A stretch of DNA of 35,595 nucleotides. Origin: Bacillota bacterium. GTDB lineage: Bacteria; Bacillota; Clostridia; Acetivibrionales; DSM-2933. Below are positions 24,901 to 26,597 of the stretch, in pieces (positions within the stretch are counted from its first letter, which is position 1; every line of letters starts with the position of its first letter). Location of the stretch: NCBI GenBank assembly GCA_023430975.1, contig JAEYYB010000004.1:1-35595 (forward strand). Reading direction: 5' to 3'. Made by a program: the position numbers and the translations under genes. A model generated the notes under the pieces. That model ran no database searches and was not told the origin of the DNA. It saw only the letters and a program-made list of their open reading frames with translations.

Positions 24901-26365
24901 TATTGCAAGGCTGATACTCAGTGATTCTAAAAAGCCTCAATTTACTGTGAACGTATTTGAAAGCTCTTACCAGAACAATATTGACAAGGTTCATTTTGAG
25001 GTGCTTGACTTTAAAGACGCTGATGGTAAAGCTGTAGCAGTTACAGCATCTTCCTTCAAAGGCCAGGACGGAACTGACGTTACAGGTGGAATAACCACCG
25101 GAATTCCAAAGGGTATGCAGGCTTTGGTAATGGCATCTTTGGAGTTTAGTGACAATCTTCCCGATGGAATGTATAGCGGTAAGGTCAGAGTAACTGTAAA
25201 GGGTACAAACTTGAATCCTGATCTCGGAATGTTTATAGAAAACCTGTCGGTTACCGACAGTGTATACGGATGGAAGTATATTGGCGGTGAAAACAATGAG
25301 CCGTACTCTTTGGGATATTCGGAATATTGTATTGATATACCTGTATCCATAATTATTGACACCAGAGTGCCGGCTGATCCTAAAGTTAATAATGTCAGCA
25401 AATATATGGCATATGGTAAGTGCCAGGTACAAATTACAGGAACTGCAGATGCGGGTAACTTTGTTGAAGCTTATATAGACGGAAAGTTGGTTGCAAATGC
25501 AGCTACAGGTAAAGGAAATGAATTTGATATTATATTTAGCCTTGAAGGAGGAAATCATAACCTGGAAATAATCAGTACCAATACTTTCGGTGCAAGAAGC
25601 AATTCAGGTTATAAGGCTGTGATATCAGGCTCGGATATTGGAAACACAGATACAACACCGCCTGTATTAAAAGTGCCTGCAGATATTACTGTTGAATCTC
25701 AAGATGCACTTACATCTGTAATTATAGGTAGTGCTGAAGCTATTGATGCTTCAAAGGTGGTAATAACAAATGATGCACCAGCATTATTTCCTGTAGGAAC
25801 AACAGTAGTTACATGGACAGCTGTTGACGAGAGCGGTAATAAAACAACCGCTACACAAAAGGTAACTGTTAATCAAGTAGTGAGAGAGTATACTATTACA
25901 GGGTACATATCAACAGATATCAGGAACATATTAGAAAGCACAGGCATAAATGAAGGCTTCAAGGTGGAAATAGTTGGAACCGATGTTTATGCCACAACCC
26001 TAAAGGATGGATCATTTACTCTTACTAATGTGAAGGAGAACCTTTCCGGGTATACCTTAAGGGTTAGCAAGCCGGGATATTTATCGAGGGATATTAAAAT
26101 CACCAAGGTAACATCAAATGTAACTGTAAGCTCTAAGGAAAAGCCAGTCACATTATGGGCAGGTGACATCAAGCAGGATAATATGATTAATATGGAGGAT
26201 TTTGTTAAGATTGTAGTAGAATACAACACAAGTTCCAAGGAGGCAGGATTTAAATACGAGTATGATCTGAATAAGGATAATTGTATTAATATAATGGACT
26301 TTGTGGCTATCGCAAGAAACTTTAATACAAATTCCAGTGACTATCCCCAAATAAGTGTAAATTAG
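2..26365 (+). CDS. Giant multidomain dockerin protein (5'-partial, at least 8787 aa)
   Basis: The frame is open from the left edge to the TAG at 26363-26365. The ATG at position 2 lies inside a repeat unit, so the true start and any signal peptide are outside the window; residue numbers here count from it. Visible order: beta-repeat units, 4 FN3, five beta repeats of 185 aa, about 11 FN3 mixed with Ig-like domains, two collinear CARDB/PKD/CARDB4/MG2/NEW3-like blocks, a helical region, an MBL-fold domain in swapped order, a second helical region, beta-sandwich domains, HYR, X-module and dockerin. No glycoside hydrolase or carbohydrate-binding module was recognised. Known for the family: a dockerin binds a cohesin on a scaffoldin, so the protein should be secreted and attached to a cellulosome or an anchoring protein. 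Inferred role: a very long surface or cellulosome-tethered adhesive or structural protein. The function is not established. Confidence 0.93.
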   Translation: MNNEADYVKVGGSFATYSSYNDTGYFTAGTLEIKGDFTQKNTNYSSNFNASGTHKTILSGSGVQKISLENPGNSTFNELDIRTASSVVFETVIAARKLIGIYKAERALISLVNTTVVVDKDMAVNSGVLLSNSSIDLSGKAVAIKGDLTLQTGTVDIHGGKLEIAGSVLQPGGTVNINGGSLDVSGDYKLQNGNSNCWAVLKMNNDADYVKVGGNFATYSSNNDTGYFTVGTLEIKGDFTQRNTNYTNNFVASGTHKTILSGSGVQNISFENPGNSKFNQLVLTKYFDSGYVFSSTQVWKTLTELIKDTESPTIPEKLEVESTTVTTAALVWEPSTDNARVRGYEVYRDDVKVGISELPKYTDLKLLPSTNYKYKILAYDAEGNKSGYSEEIAAVTKDDNEPPSVPQNLKIKSRTENTVTLAWDPSTDNVEVKGYEVFCDDKKVGTSIKADYTDAKSASGLYTYYIKAFDAKGNYSSVSESVYFDNIAPTQPQDLIIGTVTLTSVQLSWSRSTDNIDVKGYEVYRDGTKIIETESTDYTDTGLKPGTTYTYTIKAFDATGNKSLSSSQKSAVTKVDSESPSVPEGLTASSVNSTSITLTWTASKDNVEVTGYEIYRNGIKVGNPKASSFTDTGLVPNTVYEYTVKAYDYSGNFSLISEPYKVTSAINISSNLALSEDKTYGTIYLSGGTINLNGHKLTVNGSLIQTGGTVNVNGGLLTIDNDYRIENKGSYVYAVLNMTNVYDYVKVGGAFTTYSYNNHTTNLTAGTMEIKGDFIERAHSSYDYRYNFYTSGTHKVILSGSASQKIDFQYPATSYFNSLEIKKTSGQIVFVNSLNVNKLITNGSKLPSISVSSMNWKLNEDTTIDGNLNLGDKSIDLNGYKLTVNGSVIQTGGTMNINGGQLLIEKDYRIESSGSYVSASLLMKNEADYAKVGGTFTTYSYNNHTGNLIAGTMEVKGDFIERAHSSYDYRYNFSAGGTHKVILSGTISQKVDFQYPAASHFNILEIKNTSGQVAFSSDLNVNKLVTNGNALPNITVNSINWVLNENTVIAGNLNLAGSTIDLNKYKLTVKGNVIQTGGTMNINGGQLLVEKDYRIESSGNYVSASLLMKNQADYVKVDGSFTTYSYNNHTGSLIAGAMELKGDFIERAHSSYDYRYNFSAGGTHKVILSGAASQKIDFQYPAASHFNILEIKNTSGQLVFASDLNVNKFITNGNTLPNITVNSMNWVLNEDVVIAGNLKLSGSTIDLNGYKLTVGGSVIQTGGTMNINGGQLIIAKDYRIEDNGSYVSANLLMKNEADYVKVGGSFTTFSYTNHTEYLTAGTMEIKGDFIQRSSSYSDYRYNFNAGGTHKVILSGTTSQKVDFQYPALSRFNVLEIRNTSGQIAFASDLSVNKLVANGNSLPSLTVNAREWTLYEDTVIAKNLNLAVSSINLSSYKLTIKGSLIQTGGTMNINGGQLIVEKDYRIENNGSYVSAVLAMTNKEDYVRVDGAFTTYSYNNHSSYLTAGTMELKGDFTQRANGSYSDYRYNFAAAGTHKVILSGSGVQKIDFQYPGYSKFNILQITKPIDTGYSFTSKSVWNQLVEAPLDNEAPTIPVNLKVSDKSHYTITLIWESSTDNVKMSGYNIYRNGSKVGNSTGTSYTDRGLETDSEYTYTVKALDIFGNESQESNSVTEKTYSDPEPPTQPKGLKTVSKSDKSITISWEAAEDNVAVTGYTIYRDKRVVATTEGLTFTDKDLSPATNYSYQIKAFDAMKNYSEYSLPLFEKTAGDIDVPTTPGKPTVSEVTVQTVKITWEKSSDNFNVKGYEIYRDDKLVGTAPQNVYTDKELKPYTTYKYYVRAFDDAYNYSSVSDSVYAMTEKDIIAPTIPVNVVLATKSASSVTISWNKSSDNVAVKEYNIYRDNNLIATTDKLSFTDSGLTQDKAYSYTVNAVDTSGNESGASIVLICTPSVPDAPVGVTVVPGIYSMDISWSPVKSEGTSYYKIYAGTDSSKLDFWTNVKNGTKATRNDILSGTAMYFAVSAVDIWGNEGPMTTVSGTTNTDKIPPSITLFQPADGSRLSNRYVALKANGTDNGVISKFVFESSGDEGNTWTKVAEVDASFDESTKEFKAQTLFSNDSTSGRYLFRVSALDKEGNKSETVTYSITLDYTSPEVPQGVTATAAAGKNVISWNKVTTEDLSKYRVYRKKGNESFARIDTLASDILTYSDYNAEVGQTYEYAVSSLDDLGNESALSQSVQVTTVNFTPTLQLAPQEAGPEAQLSFSGKGFKPLEAVDLYIDGVYLVSGKADQNGDAIITWRYVKNVTPGEHKFILKGKSSLTQAETGFTALIDLLEAPTGLTASSGQIEINLNWTAPKGTIAYYRVYRKTAAEELRVIFDNVKVIGIKDINVLKDIEYQYQVSAVDIYGNEGSLSTVATAKPLPDSESPYVTSLTASRQGEVLKLSYGVQDNVGVTEIKLYYKKGLDEWKDIGTSMLLPQRGTVYSSNYEWNTKDMADGSYEIKAVAYDKEGNYSQDYKISVKIRNTPPDAPSKLTAIAGELKVDLSWAEVVDSELDIYSLYKSTDGINFELVTRTKLLSYTDTKVGVGSTYTYKVVAIDKYGHESEPALSEEVKVKADITPPVIKAIIPQDGSKIKGRVNLSAIAVDNFNVKNIEFFYKSNNDIDKWVSLGTTVTGTITWDTAASVSDGVYGIKAVAQDDYLNKAEMIAVYTIDNTPPGIPLLAASSSELKISLTWQVRDADSDISYFEVWRGTNGTDPDSFKQIARVEGQVYVDSAAPLDKDSFYKVVAVDKMGNRSEGSNIEKLRPGNDLTAPVIDKFEPAGGSVLRGKAEIRLHAKDNVGVKTYEVYLRKLDDSGKPQGTGDWNIFATVDNQSQSDVVITWDTLSVSTEGVEAYPDGMYEVKVSAADKNNNKSERIEAYILANNPPAAPEKIYVGAEEWKLIVSWSPVVRSDFDHYVLYRKEGKDGEWRKIVSNTTSNLYVDYMKDPSKAYYYRVSVVNDLGRESSPSYDYSNAAQIDPKISTHALHETTKPFISEMKPAEMSRWNYNIPFKVTINDPVAVKVLYEYAYLGESLDSELKGNETWQALGEDILPQFKDPSLMSGMDLTNTFSSELNFDVSNQPAGIYAVRITAINKGGVEAAFIKKYIIDREAPVAPNGLSAEDPKTGGEIGLTWLKSSSSDIDYYEVMRATESGGPFTAVAKSRSLVYRDTGLTNGLAYFYIVKAVDSAGNKSDASNQVTGVPTAVCDLSVREVTFNPEVPVFGKTSIMSALVENNGYARAKGNVTFYINNGDSWKLLGNTGIEVSSFTNTEARINWVPVNGTEAPVRIKAVVDISGDISDLDLSNNFKETECGLNFAPQAEAELPQVINSGELFAAKGLLSKDSDGSIAAYKWNMGDGSLKEGPQITHMYQTPGKYQVTLTVTDNNGAEGSAAAWITVNDSRPDLVVSEIKWNPTDPKENDVVKITATIGNTGKGPSTVGFLAGFYIDNQYVGYTRVDSSIEKGSSIDVTFSWIATPGMHIVKVVANDILDNLKETSKTNNTATSVLTSKQVSFPDVIVDKITWSPDKTDIASESPFVYRTTISNIGNANAEKFFVSLYIDGKWIAKQNVNLLSPGASQELAFSVKPVSGKHEVTIKADDPAPLLVEPIRDNNIKTVTTPEFTVTYPTLSLSPITWLPKETTLTEGTSLTYETKLVNTSTIDITHNFKVDFNVDGQVIRSFNIDRLNAGEEKELWTRWYVQPGPHTVSITADPDSTVTNSVYGAHVEAAVPNLNIIYPDLNITDVQWSPLNVRYGEPVSFVVRVSNQSVTSVFNKFNVGLYVDGKAVAGSAVEGLRGHSTAIVGIKWEPNDTGIHNVKIVVDNFNEVRQAPIGDGVIRTWERSFDVADRLVIEAHPNEKDMSDDLGYVLCSLVEDYMPMTVSARKASDKMRLLGPESDIYARYELIQDEKVVLSDIIGFDPVSRTYKGQLPLKLLKPGIYNLSIEAGDAVESYTTTCNLGVLLQKDLDITIETEKQNYNANDKVHISGYFKYKDGKPLANSKLVLDLQLEPESDDPRKPWKAEHILTLETDENGHFKHDFIPVTAEAGKWNAYIIAFDKLLSGTGYTSFTVYGMTASPTNLSVTASKNSQFSRVISIKNTADSGEASLTGLSAVLRNLTPDSKVNAVIDTSTLKSTLNHGESSSVVLNVNAPLDVADTAEYEIVFSSLEGPSTKSRIKLNLRPAVPIPVTDPKGIDIGVNPGSNIIRTVKVINKGLGKMDNIKLEAPASIPWIKPFDLGKTSLAPGEETRFNISINPPQGTALGQYQDVVTVTDGKYKAVVTVAAEVSTINTGSVSFLVTDDSGARVAGAEINLVGKDPYIQSRNGQEITYYQHFYGRTDANGLVTFEDKPIGEYTYYVQAQGRMKLSGTTHIMPKTEASMVEVKMEVMPVQIEWTVVPTTIQDKYDIKLEMNFTPANIPTPKFGLVPPWITIPKQVTGPVYLEATVVNTGMVPIIDAMASVIRENSKDTGISIVGGGYIGEIPAHGSTKIKIKVDPGYYNLKFGIKDLGQEDKAPNRIHIMGNYVSFDNDTGLPMDPPGKVDTNLALCNPGEQKAKVEITIPSLGDTKEEEIQLPEGQMEELDYLNSMDGFGGGSGSGTVNGIIALKLDQTATLERQAFNATLKVTNGYPVYSLQNLSVRVQITDTEGNDVTNKNFIIPTSLSGISSLDGSSSLASGQGMLSTWQLIPGEGLGGTDLSGKVYLAKAVISYYLNGKYVETTTKAEEITIYPQPKIKLHYYIPQKITAGVPFRLGIIAENIGDGIAKNLTVESGQIEISSNSIGLDTNFRIVGTSFGLSTDTSFKISLGDIKPHSKVSGYWMVRWEMYDEGPDGKPLEGEFKNFKATLHHQDYKGLQLNPLITGVTTEIIGKDNVLSDPNDSDNSLTLVNVGDTGFPSYLLNLKTGVQIPIYVPQSLNILKQPGEEESLLKFEVPALTGDPDAQGAPRYQVLMLKDPMPKANVSSVTREVYAEKNEIVTLSKVNCWKDSGNIYIVDEIPIYKVKPQSDTGSQARYYCKPVYTVDFRSGAVISAVEYSQIIYDIDQRDLDKIKKKVYYDVGHYPDEGDAFTIRAKVENKGNDIESGIVEFFATGGDIKGEIKIGQASFSGLQPLFTTYVYVDWTYGKGGKYSVTARVAGSTSKEASKDVAVLINSKPYADAGVDFSEDVLKPAHFDGSRSYDKDGYIQSYIWEFGDGESASGVTPTHKYLHSGTYKVKLTVTDNNSAETVSQMQITVNETRADLRVTEIVLDSDSPKEDQLLSVTGSVYNAGYIETDKPFLVGFYVDGIYKDYVKITDKIKPGETKKISFKWKNTVGNHMLTIIANDMGHPVDEADFDNNQLSRPVDTKTALFPNLKVTEAKWLGNEEGILDWNEEVNLTVTVENNGASKSGKFSVALFEDGELIKNQTVNSLSQYEGSNKATLTFKLNTFKEGIHKYKVVADGPIPHIVEGDKTDNAKEITTPKIRFRYPDLKVEKLTCNPEDGNLQPGQPIVITASILNSGYAAVNKGFKVSFYADDAYIGTKEYTGLAAGQSSFVSLSWNRPVPETQYIEAVVDEGNEINEASEDNNSTRFIYSKLNVLIPDLVIEDIENSSGNGTVGFGDTVTSTIRLKNKGNAAINKPFTTTLYINEKLVGSFVLSKSMQPGDTASGVITWSAVYMPTITAYKMTAYADAYGSVYIKDRNNAKYTKDYKVNGVLNLKADKLNDAYTLEEKPLIGVAVTSTDEPWRPLGKKESVTASVYMYEAADGEEGPKPEALKFVKEMSYNLTEGKFQYRVNTKDTDSKLSPGIYSAVISVSDGSEQKSIIVPLRFIEDYNVTVNTLKETFGPDEPIAVSGLVTHKDGTPIQGADVTITIVGEEEWKADVKADEKGKFNYLFQLDEGYGGSYSLKAGAKVNGAVKASDPAVFYVEGLLVKTSKKTELNAGYDTQIPVTIGNVGTLPLTGVKLSKKWLTGGDGMTAQIAGDVPDKIEAGKSTDVMLHVDFNESVTPGAKYLEFTVNSNEGYSKSVTFEVYAVKAVAIQRVEVLAGQDDKNGGITKNEVNASLMPGDTVTQLMRITNTGTAPIKNIEVIGPEKLPWVFITTSGADLVLPLNKGVSLRDKNGQAVVNVNISPDEYVQNGVYNDVITIKSNGGTTRIPINVYVGASSIGTVVIQTLDQDSYLVDNAKVELVGPMTNKGLQKVKSELYLPVEDKDSTFKFENIPAGVYTLKVEAPYYKTLETSFEVPAVIDFEPQKVKLETMPFSFQWNVETIKEAENTEGQLTEPVIEALLGPAPIVPKLVSNVPGYEIYTSQMLKNMFAIVAIKNQSVFESVYNVEAELIYNDQTLPDGYAVLDKGALNSKTLQLGDFKAGEIKDFKIYIDDLKIYDIATVEATEEAGIYLVKVPAEVTQRQFDYWIKGQNDVLGSYISKLSYDAAKQTFKIRYSDGEDNKYPDTSVKIPKFYGRNYKFSLSLLLKGTRTNEYGHEEPVTLKVPVRVFFKPFDMWCQGLDDYDESDVAIKAAFNPERMKHREPLTYYLSKSFIDSIGMNTPDEPEKMGEALGSFEFSQGAVQSDEVFGTDFVLFNPSKLDEISDASLELIITDKELSSDGRLPEGAKLLNKYFNIYCSQNVEDEDGNTATSTTQTDMVYIDSLAPNSGEEVSFRLQRKTDKMDYDQDPGNGIGKTYIYVRYNFKKGSDTISGVSKPRIVEIEPPSKIYLSYEFEKVSDTIYEITAKATNAGLGKSRGLKLLPPRIRSSENVNILGGKVGNGAWDYNVTCLQLGDILPGETVTAKYRISTTGSIDLAQSTSFEVIEQKSSGKIVITPLKFDKVTGSGEFMELERQLERLKGNMGVLIDKNTDDLARAMTETMEYVKDLDATRRFSAVLDLMNVAFGSIYSGVNMLLSLNDFAKSASNSALKIGDAADSVRVASSIGNSRIIENVNKALKIINTVSDVANKIGTAASIYQNIRNLLDEVENELYNKYIQESVTKISDVTKNLSDFEVVSESQAEDLYRYIMDRIRDDRTIVQQPEAIYVPERLVQAWENETGNTLGHSESATLYVSGNNTIITERSYNSWSNRVETGYTDSDVGSSQLVSLSESFTDIRKDIDRSENILMRVNENAGYYTDGSTARQLDPEMIRDINNSPNYDGIYKDGNTVYITKDYINSWKLKNAAQPAEPNVIERPYKEGNVIYVPESWWGKPDISVSGSGEVIEIKTSIEPKLENVKSTVNAVDDSAERRKRVSEGIDNYMGLLDSTLSYCNSLIDLKNALQNIENVRYNLDDFIGEADSALQQALDSATETKDEAETEPQEDEEEEDNYENVYSVLFTGDAQRDAENALMENLRATGSLDKLDSDTLKVAHHGGRDSTQTEFLQNVTPDESVISVGEVNNYGHPHDETLSRLEASGTTTYMTDENGNVETYIYNNATNRLAAKVSFLDVDQGDCILIEAGGNSMLIDAGSGKGRYPLTNADFSRIDAIDNLKYLVVTHPDSDHYNYLNKRLFLQNGNPINVTGNVFIPMVDNAITSDTYNQFERNIKTRYEGKYVEVGSNMTGRTFSLDDQGEISFEILGPVRNFYATQSNKAEKSNNSSIILKMIYTPKSLGTGDDSSNKIRVVTHYTVMENGRASQRENIRDIVNMGTISNKGISDLVSRQQENSSILLNRDNFQSILDNGLGSMQDLNVNDNEAVRKALYTALARMVENQRKASSSSAPEGTYAMEDSIDIQGRLNGIMGGMPENSYERTKYIIKAFLEMELYNVLTTNSMYEAYEQYLIGDHNYDEAFEDIDGYDLSVSPDLKLRKEYINKDIGNLKQLSDAMIEHSIDIVRGYISGGDTPSYYPTDVLVRYFKDLNDQIESIAGTKVDPYTGFGKYKNVNIINSNGDEVHPENKDLSIMNDKYLKLLKDTGKGYEVISDRANFNVTKVSVYAVNALLLQPYNTIMGLHPIGALISMVPSYGYDLLVDAMNTTERSIYNTEVTATQNIARSLANMVVGTGLSYTRSLGIAEAANNVITNVDIWRKIDPPLPVDVVSISVPDVTVTNQENEGTGEAVLVLKNSHTGDVSALVNMDVFGGKMLYGSFVSEPISIKPGETVEIKVPFTVQRSTLTDISGYRSVFSIKLSEPGTMTVGDPKGPYIAHFFAGNDKQVASLRKNIKVVQPMGRSIKAGEEDVREYVPGLGVKELRLLVAAKNPSKLELHVYDKFGKHVGLSGESYENNISNCEVSSLINNNDMLVIMNPDNGPLRIVVKLPEGEEEQDYSLEIVELGNIGSVPDVDIARLILSDSKKPQFTVNVFESSYQNNIDKVHFEVLDFKDADGKAVAVTASSFKGQDGTDVTGGITTGIPKGMQALVMASLEFSDNLPDGMYSGKVRVTVKGTNLNPDLGMFIENLSVTDSVYGWKYIGGENNEPYSLGYSEYCIDIPVSIIIDTRVPADPKVNNVSKYMAYGKCQVQITGTADAGNFVEAYIDGKLVANAATGKGNEFDIIFSLEGGNHNLEIISTNTFGARSNSGYKAVISGSDIGNTDTTPPVLKVPADITVESQDALTSVIIGSAEAIDASKVVITNDAPALFPVGTTVVTWTAVDESGNKTTATQKVTVNQVVREYTITGYISTDIRNILESTGINEGFKVEIVGTDVYATTLKDGSFTLTNVKENLSGYTLRVSKPGYLSRDIKITKVTSNVTVSSKEKPVTLWAGDIKQDNMINMEDFVKIVVEYNTSSKEAGFKYEYDLNKDNCINIMDFVAIARNFNTNSSDYPQISVN
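923..1998 (+). other. Four tandem fibronectin type III domains
   Basis: Four units of about 90 residues each begin with an E/A-S/P-P-(T/S)-x-P entry, then a W after about 20 residues, S(T/K)DN, GYE(V/I), YTDxGL and a late (Y/F)DxxGN(Y/K)S element before the Thr-rich exit strand. This is the typical FN3 pattern of clostridial extracellular enzymes, where FN3 modules act as spacers or surface-disrupting modules. The second copy is slightly degenerate (VFCDD in place of VYRDG). The array separates the first beta-repeat pair from the five-unit array. Confidence 0.88.
1999..4756 (+). repeat. Array of five 555-bp (185-aa) beta repeats
   Basis: The QTGGT(M/V)N(I/V)NGG element recurs with its Thr-Met/Val codons at nt 2126, 2681, 3236, 3791 and 4346, exactly 555 bp apart each time. 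Each unit has a Gly/Asn-rich strand set, a DYRIE strand, DYVKVGG, TTYSYNNHT, GTMExKGDFI, GTHKVILSG, (V/I)DFQYP and a linker ending in an NWxLNED-like element. The middle units are nearly identical over long runs of DNA: about 65 bp around 2873 recurs unchanged 555 bp later. That points to recent duplication or gene conversion. The fold is inferred to be a beta-solenoid; no catalytic motif is seen. Confidence 0.85.
4760..9735 (+). other. FN3 / Ig-like domain array
   Basis: Four standard FN3 domains are followed by a fifth shorter one. From about 6125 onward FN3 domains alternate with Ig-like domains that open with (P/S)P-x-(I/V)-x-x-(F/I/L)-x-P-x-(D/G)GS and contain a K-A-x-D-N core. One unit near 6726-6990 looks IPT/filamin-like, with a SFSGKGFKP strand. 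In total about 11 FN3 and 5 to 6 Ig-like units are counted. The arrangement suggests an extended stalk. Confidence 0.78.
9736..14650 (+). other. Multidomain block, copy 1 (CARDB-PKD-CARDB4-MG2/NEW3-regulatory)
   Basis: The order is: a CARDB-like domain (CDLSVREVTF), a PKD domain from about 10067 (KWNMGDG then a VTLTVTDNNG strand), and four CARDB domains that each open with (R/F/Y)PD-L-hydrophobic-x-x-I/V-x-W. Next come an unnamed beta region, an MG2-like strand set near 12000-12340, a NEW3-like domain, a carboxypeptidase-regulatory-like domain near 13000-13290, a conserved MP-x-x-x-x-W module at 13289 and a KIKLHYY module near 14320. CARDB and PKD are known extracellular Ig-like adhesion modules. 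Confidence 0.75.
15307..20510 (+). other. Multidomain block, copy 2 (same order as 9736-14650)
   Basis: The same domain order recurs: a CARDB-like unit, PKD from about 15578 (IWEFGDGES, LTVTDNNS), four CARDB domains, a linking beta region, an MG2-like domain (EDYNVTVNTLKETFGPDEP), a NEW3-like unit, a carboxypeptidase-regulatory-like unit near 18560-18840, the MP-x-x-x-x-W module at 18848 and a KIYLSY module near 20216. PKD to PKD is about 5.51 kb, the W modules are 5.56 kb apart and the KI-x-L modules about 5.9 kb apart. The second copy therefore has extra sequence towards its end. Protein similarity is moderate, so the duplication is old. Confidence 0.75.
20575..22042 (+). other. Alpha-helical region with an acidic linker
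   Basis: This stretch is rich in A, L, N, K and E with heptad-like spacing, for example near 20590-21060 (ELERQLERLKG, a long NVAFGSIYSGV... helix, then a run of helices to DEVENELYNK). It includes four copies of a short aromatic motif (21167-21680) and ends in an acidic linker, EPQEDEEEEDN, just before the MBL halves. It resembles no family that I can name. A helical stalk or oligomerisation segment is possible. Confidence 0.55.
22043..22880 (+). other. ComEC-type metallo-beta-lactamase domain with halves in swapped order
   Basis: The segment normally C-terminal in ComEC-like MBL domains comes first: FTGDA (D7356), VAHHGG (H7387/H7388), VISVGEVNNYGHPH (H7419) and a YMTDENGNVETY strand. The normally N-terminal segment follows at 22370: FLDVDQGD (7462-7469), MLIDAGSG, VTHPDSDH (H7514, D7516, D7518, H7519) and NNSSIILKMIY. 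Canonical ComEC-like domains run FLDVGQGD, HPDxDH, NSS-strand, FTGD, HHG, YGHP. Here the order is rotated, with the old N- and C-termini joined by a short NNATNRLA linker. All expected metal ligands are present. Family knowledge predicts a metal-dependent phosphodiesterase-like or other hydrolase activity; the substrate is unknown. Confidence 0.8.
22881..24150 (+). other. Unrecognised helical region after the MBL domain
   Basis: About 420 residues, mostly predicted helical from composition, without a family I recognise. It contains a Ser-rich spacer (KASSSSAP), several amphipathic stretches and one more hydrophobic segment near 23840-23960 (VNALLLQPYNTIMG...IGALISMVP) that could be a buried helix pair. 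It directly follows the permuted MBL, so it could complete or cap the active site, but that is only a guess. Confidence 0.4.
24151..25645 (+). other. Beta-sandwich domains before the HYR domain
   Basis: Several beta-rich units: a CARDB/NEW3-like one (24170-24480, with an ISIKPGETVEIKVPF strand), a unit near 24535-24870 that resembles PPC-type bacterial pre-peptidase domains (KELRLLVA, SKLELHVYDKFG), a unit near 24940-25360, and a short Ig-like unit with VEAYIDGKLVANA near 25380-25625. Assignments rest on strand patterns only. Confidence 0.45.
25649..25876 (+). other. HYR domain
   Basis: The pattern DTTPPVLKVPADITVE, then FPVGTTVVTWTAVDESGN and a KVTV exit strand is diagnostic of HYR (hyalin repeat) domains. 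These are Ig-like extracellular modules associated with adhesion. It sits immediately before the X-module and dockerin. Confidence 0.85.
25883..26362 (+). other. X-module and dockerin domain
   Basis: The X-module-like part (YTITGYIS, GFKVEIVGT, LKDGSFTLTNV, YTLRVSKPGYLSRDI) leads into VTLWAGDI, the usual junction before dockerins of the cluster III clostridia. The first calcium loop is DIKQDNMINMED (residues 8722-8733) and the second is DLNKDNCINIMD (8755-8766). Each is followed by a hydrophobic F-helix (FVKIVVEY, FVAIARNF). Loop 1 has Lys in position 3, where Asn or Asp is usual; loop 2 is canonical. X-dockerin pairs are typically bound by anchoring (type II-like) cohesins; that pairing is inferred. 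Confidence 0.9.
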
Positions 26366-26395
26366 CTTTGATTTAAGGTATGATTAAAAAATAAG

Positions 26396-26429
26396 AAGCA
26401 GGCACTTCATAACCGGAGTGCCTGTTTTT
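26396..26429 (+). terminator. Rho-independent terminator of the giant gene
   Basis: An 8-bp perfect stem, CAGGCACT (26399-26406) with AGTGCCTG (26417-26424), has a 10-base loop and is followed by five T. Flanking A/G residues can extend the stem to about 11 bp against the T tract. It lies 30 bases after the stop codon. Confidence 0.9.
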
Positions 26430-26597
26430 ATGTCCAGAAAATTTGTATGTATTCATTATCGAAATTTCATAAAGTGAATACTTTTATCACAGACAGTAGT
26501 TATATACAAGAACCCCTGGTTTATTCATTTCATAATATGATTATGTATACTTGGATGTTTATCAAACACACATATTTGTTAATGGAGGTATTATCAC
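26430..26597 (+). promoter_or_regulatory. Upstream region of the acidic repeat-protein gene
   Basis: No convincing sigma-A promoter is seen. There are two small inverted repeats: GTATTCA (26449-26455) with TGAATAC (26475-26481), and CATAAT-ATG-ATTATG (26531-26545). The second could overlap a -10 region of a sporulation sigma factor, but the match is not clear. The ribosome binding site GGAGG is at 26584-26588. Confidence 0.3.

Noticed and set aside
24803..25558. 251-codon open frame on the minus strand inside the giant gene
   Set aside because: It is antisense to a clearly coding region, with no domain and no ribosome binding site.
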